From: Eretmocerus hayati
Lineage: Eukaryota; Arthropoda; Insecta; Hymenoptera; Aphelinidae
DNA length: 64,000 nt
Direction: 5' to 3'
NCBI GenBank assembly: GCA_029851415.1
Contig: CM056743.1
Location: 14,190,727-14,254,726 of the forward strand
Below the pieces are notes generated by a model that ran no database searches, was not told the origin of the DNA, and saw nothing but the letters and a program-made list of their open reading frames with translations. Positions within the stretch are counted from its first letter, which is position 1. Every line of letters starts with the position of its first letter. This document shows positions 60,702 through 64,000 of the stretch, piece by piece. The translations under genes were made by a program, and so were the position numbers.

Positions 60702-61082
60702 GGTCATGCGGTAGCCGTGCAAGCTAAATTTTGTTCCCAGAATACTCAAATTCTTTTGCGATTTGGGCTAAACGACGAGCTGTGCCACACTTGTTATCAT
60801 CCAACTTGAATGGCTCAACTCGTCGTTTAGCCCAAATCGCAAAAGAATTTGCGTATTCCGGGAACAAAAATATGCGTATATTATAGGTTAGGATGTCCCA
60901 GGCGCTCAATGGTCCCCACTTTTCTGCAATAATCTAATGATTTGGGCTGAACACTGAGTTGTCGAGAATAAATCGGATGATAACAATAACTAGACAACTC
61001 ATCTCAAACTTTGTACCATTAAAATTTTCACATAAGCGATGAATGGAACTTTACGGCCGGGCTGCACGGCTACTGCATGCCC
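60702..61082. mobile_element. 381-bp TTAA-flanked palindromic MITE, copy J2
   Basis: The left end GGTCATGCGGTAGCCGTGCA and inverted right end GGGCATGCAGTAGCCGTGCA are flanked by TTAA at 60698-60701 and 61083-61086. Inside, arms of about 46 bp (AAATTCTTTTGCGATTTGGG, then CTAAACGACGAG) form a strong hairpin at about 60728-60870. J1 at 20264 has the same plan. Confidence 0.7.
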
Positions 61083-62625
61083 TTAATTTTGGAAAGAGCA
61101 TCGATGGCTCAGAGGAAGCACTTTGATACTCTAAAATATGCGAGTGGAATAATGTCAACGATGAGCAATTAAACAAGTTGATGACTATTTGACCAGCACA
61201 GTTTACTGTACAGATTTTTAGTGCCACTTGGTCGAGATAAGAGAGTTTCTGGCATATTGAAATTTCTGAAACTCCTTCTGAATGCCAAAGCATTTTGAAT
61301 GCTTGGATTGTCACAACTCCAATTGCAATGAGTGGGGAAATGACTTTGACTGAATATTTCCAAAATCACGTGTTGATGAATTTATTGAATATTGTTGATA
61401 AATATATTTCCAAACTCATGTGTTGATCAACTTATTGAATTGAGTTGATCATTCAAGATGATTATGAATCCTGGGGATGAGAGAAAATAATCCACGAGGC
61501 TCGATTTTTTTTGGACTGATGGAACGTGAACCGAAAAATGTATGGTCCGACTCAATTCCGGATCCCGGCGCAGAGACCATCACTAAATCAAGAATCTTGC
61601 GACACTTGTACAACGAGGCAATTTTTGTCGGAACTTTTAGGATCCATCATCGAGTTATCGAGCATCTCTCAAGTAAAAGTCGAAACCCCATCCTCACCCA
61701 ATTGATTTTGATCTCATAATATAATACCCACAAATCGTATATTCTAACGCAGTCTCATCGATTTTCGCAGTCTCAAACCATCCAAATTATATATACATAC
61801 ATATATGTTAAAGGGCGTCTTTGCGGCTGCTCCCCTAATTTGAATAATGCAATTACGATCCCCAATAACAATTAGCCAAATGGGGAGGTTATCTATCTAT
61901 TCTACTACATAAGACGACGAAGCCACATCACTTTGGCCAATCGCTCGTTATGGGTTTTGGGTACAGATGCCTTGTACGGAGTCCCATAAACGACGTATAA
62001 CGATCTCAAACAGCACCTGAGACTCGCACGCACTATACCCACTTGCCAAATCGAATGTATGCTCACGTATTGCTTATTGCTTTGCTTCCCTTAGATTATG
62101 TGATGTCTAGTACTACACTCCTAGAATGTATTATATTAGACAAGTATTTGGTCACGAGTCTCAAAACGACCACGAATATGTCTCATCCAACAGATGCTCT
62201 TGCAGCTCATCGACCCTTGAGATTGTCATCTCTTACGAAATTGATAAGTGAGGTTATGTACACTCGCATCTACATCATATTATTTATATCGGTGTGTTAA
62301 GGGATGCTTGTATCGGTGACCGTTAGGTGTTGTGGGCAGATTCTTGTCTAATTGAGGCAGGGAGAGGTGATCTGCTTCGGTAACGAGGATTTTGAAGTTC
62401 TGTGGGGGCACTTCTTGAAGGTTTCAAAAATACACGAGGAAACCAGTGCTCGATTTGGAGATAAGAAGTTCTCAACTTTTTTTCATTTGACATCAAATAT
62501 AATTGGGGTTTTGATTCATAATGACAATTAATGAGTGTTTGATGCTTTACGCGAAGAAAAAATTTAATATTTCCCATGGGATGTAAGAGCCTAAATAAGC
62601 CAAGGATGAAAGTGCCTGCCATGAT
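61083..62625. other. non-coding stretch
   Basis: Contains the 50-bp duplication at 61354-61440. Frames at 61051-61369, 61477 and 62043 are not recognised. Confidence 0.4.
61354..61440. repeat. 50-bp direct duplication
   Basis: ATATTTCCAAAATCACGTG...TTATTGAAT recurs as ATATTTCCAAACTCATGTG...TTATTGAAT 50 bp later, with a few substitutions. Confidence 0.75.
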
Positions 62626-62853
62626 CAGGGTTTTACACGAAACTGATTTTTGAATTTTGGTTCATTTCGGATCAGGAATCAAACTTCTGTGATAATTTTG
62701 GGATTGGTCTCCATTCATTTTGAGACGCACCACGCCAAAATTATTGGTTACATCTCCAAAAATATCACAGCAGTTTGACCCCCCCCCCTCCTCAGTTTGA
62801 CGTTTGATCCGAAATGAGCCGAAGTTCAAAAATCAGTTTCGTGTCAAATCCTG
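62626..62853. mobile_element. hAT-like palindromic MITE, copy K2
   Basis: The left arm CAGGGTTTTACACGAAACTG and inverted right arm CAGGATTTGACACGAAACTG are followed by shared ATTTTTGAA. Flanking 8-mers GCCATGAT and GTCATGAA agree at 6 of 8. A C-run lies near the right arm. Same family as K1. Confidence 0.6.
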
Positions 62854-62943
62854 GTCATGAATTCAAAGATTTTATGGAAAATAAGTTTCTTCGATAGTCA
62901 GAGAGTTTCTGGTTTGGCCGATCATCATGACATAACTGTGGTA

Positions 62944-63770
62944 AAGTAAGTGTATCCAACGTGCCCAATTTAAAAATAGGCATACGAAAATTTCGCCCCA
63001 ATTTTTTTCTCCATTTCCTTCATTAAAATATGAGAAGATGAGTTATTTGGATCTACCACGAATCAAATTCACATATTACAAGAAATTTGAAGCGATTTTC
63101 ACATTTTTGTATTTGTACAGCTAAGAAATCACCGAGAAAATTACGTTCAATAGGATTGGTGCCAAATTTTTTCACTTCACCAATCTCAGTGTACTTTACC
63201 TCATTTGATTCCTTGTCTCAAGATCTACGAAATTAACTTTTTATTGTTGCAAAATTCGGATCTGCTTTATGACCAAATCATGGAGATGATTTGCAAAACA
63301 TGAAAGCTAAGATCCGAGTGTACCCAATATGCCCCTATATTATCGGTATCTCGAAAGAGCGTGGAATTATGAATTTTTTTACTCCTCAGAACGTGATTAT
63401 CACGTCTTGAACAGCTTAGAAATAGTAATTCAGAGCAAAGAAGAACTCTAAGAGTGCTTGCATGCCGATGTGAATGATTCCGCTGATGAGAATGATGTGA
63501 ATTCACTTTATCGCCGCGGACTCACATTATCTTGAAGAATCCGTGCATGTTGGGTAAGCCCGCTCGCAAACTCGCAAAAAATCGTTTATTTGGGAAAATT
63601 GTGATAGTTTGTTTTTTGTTGTTCACAATTGAAATTACTCTCATTCAATGCAAAGGTCTTGGAACTAGTTTTAAAATGAGCCTGAGTGCGTTAGAGAATA
63701 TTGAAGTAGGTCTCAACTATTTGCAACACAGCTTGAAAAGGGGGGGGGGCATGTTGGGTATACTAGCTTT
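62944..63770. mobile_element. full-length but diverged copy A2 of the A family
   Basis: The left AAGTAAGTGTATCCAACGTG and the right GGGGGGGCATGTTGGGTATA are family A termini. Internally, GTGTACCCAATATGCCCCTA at about 63318 and TATCGGTATCTCGAAAG follow the order in A1 (1897-1940). The right boundary is approximate. A frame at 63532-63801 reads through the end and is not called. Confidence 0.55.
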
Positions 63771-64000
63771 TCTTACTATCTGTACTTTTGATGGTTTTTG
63801 ATGACGAGTCTGATACAGACTAGATCGCAAGGATCAGATATGAGACTATTGAAAATTCTTCAAACTTTGAAGTTGAATCATCGAATGGAAGTGTGGATTC
63901 GATGACTAATCTTTTACCATGTTCATTAAAATTGCAAATTTTTACACGAAACTAACACACAGATAGTAAGATGCTTGGTAGTTTTTAAGAATTCTTCAAG
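63771..64000. other. non-coding end of window
   Basis: Nothing recognised. Confidence 0.4.

Overview
The window is eukaryotic, AT-rich animal DNA, almost certainly from an insect. One short spliced exon on the + strand (28061-28144) encodes the C-terminal coiled coil of a Dachshund (dac/DACH) homologue. No other dac exon was recognised, so most of the window probably lies in dac introns of at least 28 kb upstream and 36 kb downstream. A DUF4806-type gene inside a CACTA-like transposon suggests Hymenoptera, but this is only an inference.

The rest is dominated by transposable elements in dac introns, many with both ends and the target-site duplication (TSD) visible. (1) 10448-11624 is a decayed hAT element with a perfect 8-bp TSD and a frameshifted transposase tail. 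(2) 12225-18678 is a 6.45-kb CACTA/EnSpm-like element with 14-bp perfect terminal inverted repeats (TIRs). It carries two apparently intact minus-strand genes: a 749-residue DDE transposase and a seven-exon DUF4806 protein, whose splice sites I placed by hand. (3) At least six separate insertions flanked by TA or a TA-like dinucleotide (1509, 19837, 22233, 35183, 41296, 49312), plus a diverged seventh at about 62944, carry the same G-rich core (GGGG-YAA then TTGG) in their TIRs and often again inside. (4) Other short inverted-repeat elements: piggyBac-like or TTAA-flanked (888, 20264, 42061, 60702), Harbinger-like (47162, 25218), hAT-like palindromes (36125, 62626), a 6-bp-TSD element with an array of GGGCGTAA boxes (37940), and a palindromic family called P here (1354, 24698, 25185, 56601). 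(5) A solo LTR (47036-47999) sits inside an old, formerly coding repeat; the uninterrupted second copy at 6126-6620 gives the empty site. A Harbinger-like MITE sits inside that LTR.

The most unusual signal is at 29938-30497: fourteen 20-bp dyads of form GTAACG-N8-CGTTAC, spaced 35-57 bp, ending 24 bp before a TATA-like box at 30522-30529. This looks like a promoter or LTR U3 with a dense array of dimer-binding sites, or a transposon end. Its owner is not identified. A cluster of nuclear-receptor half-sites lies about 700 bp further on.

The remaining DNA shows only microsatellites, LINE remnants and short chance reading frames. Enhancers of dac are expected in such introns but cannot be recognised from one sequence.
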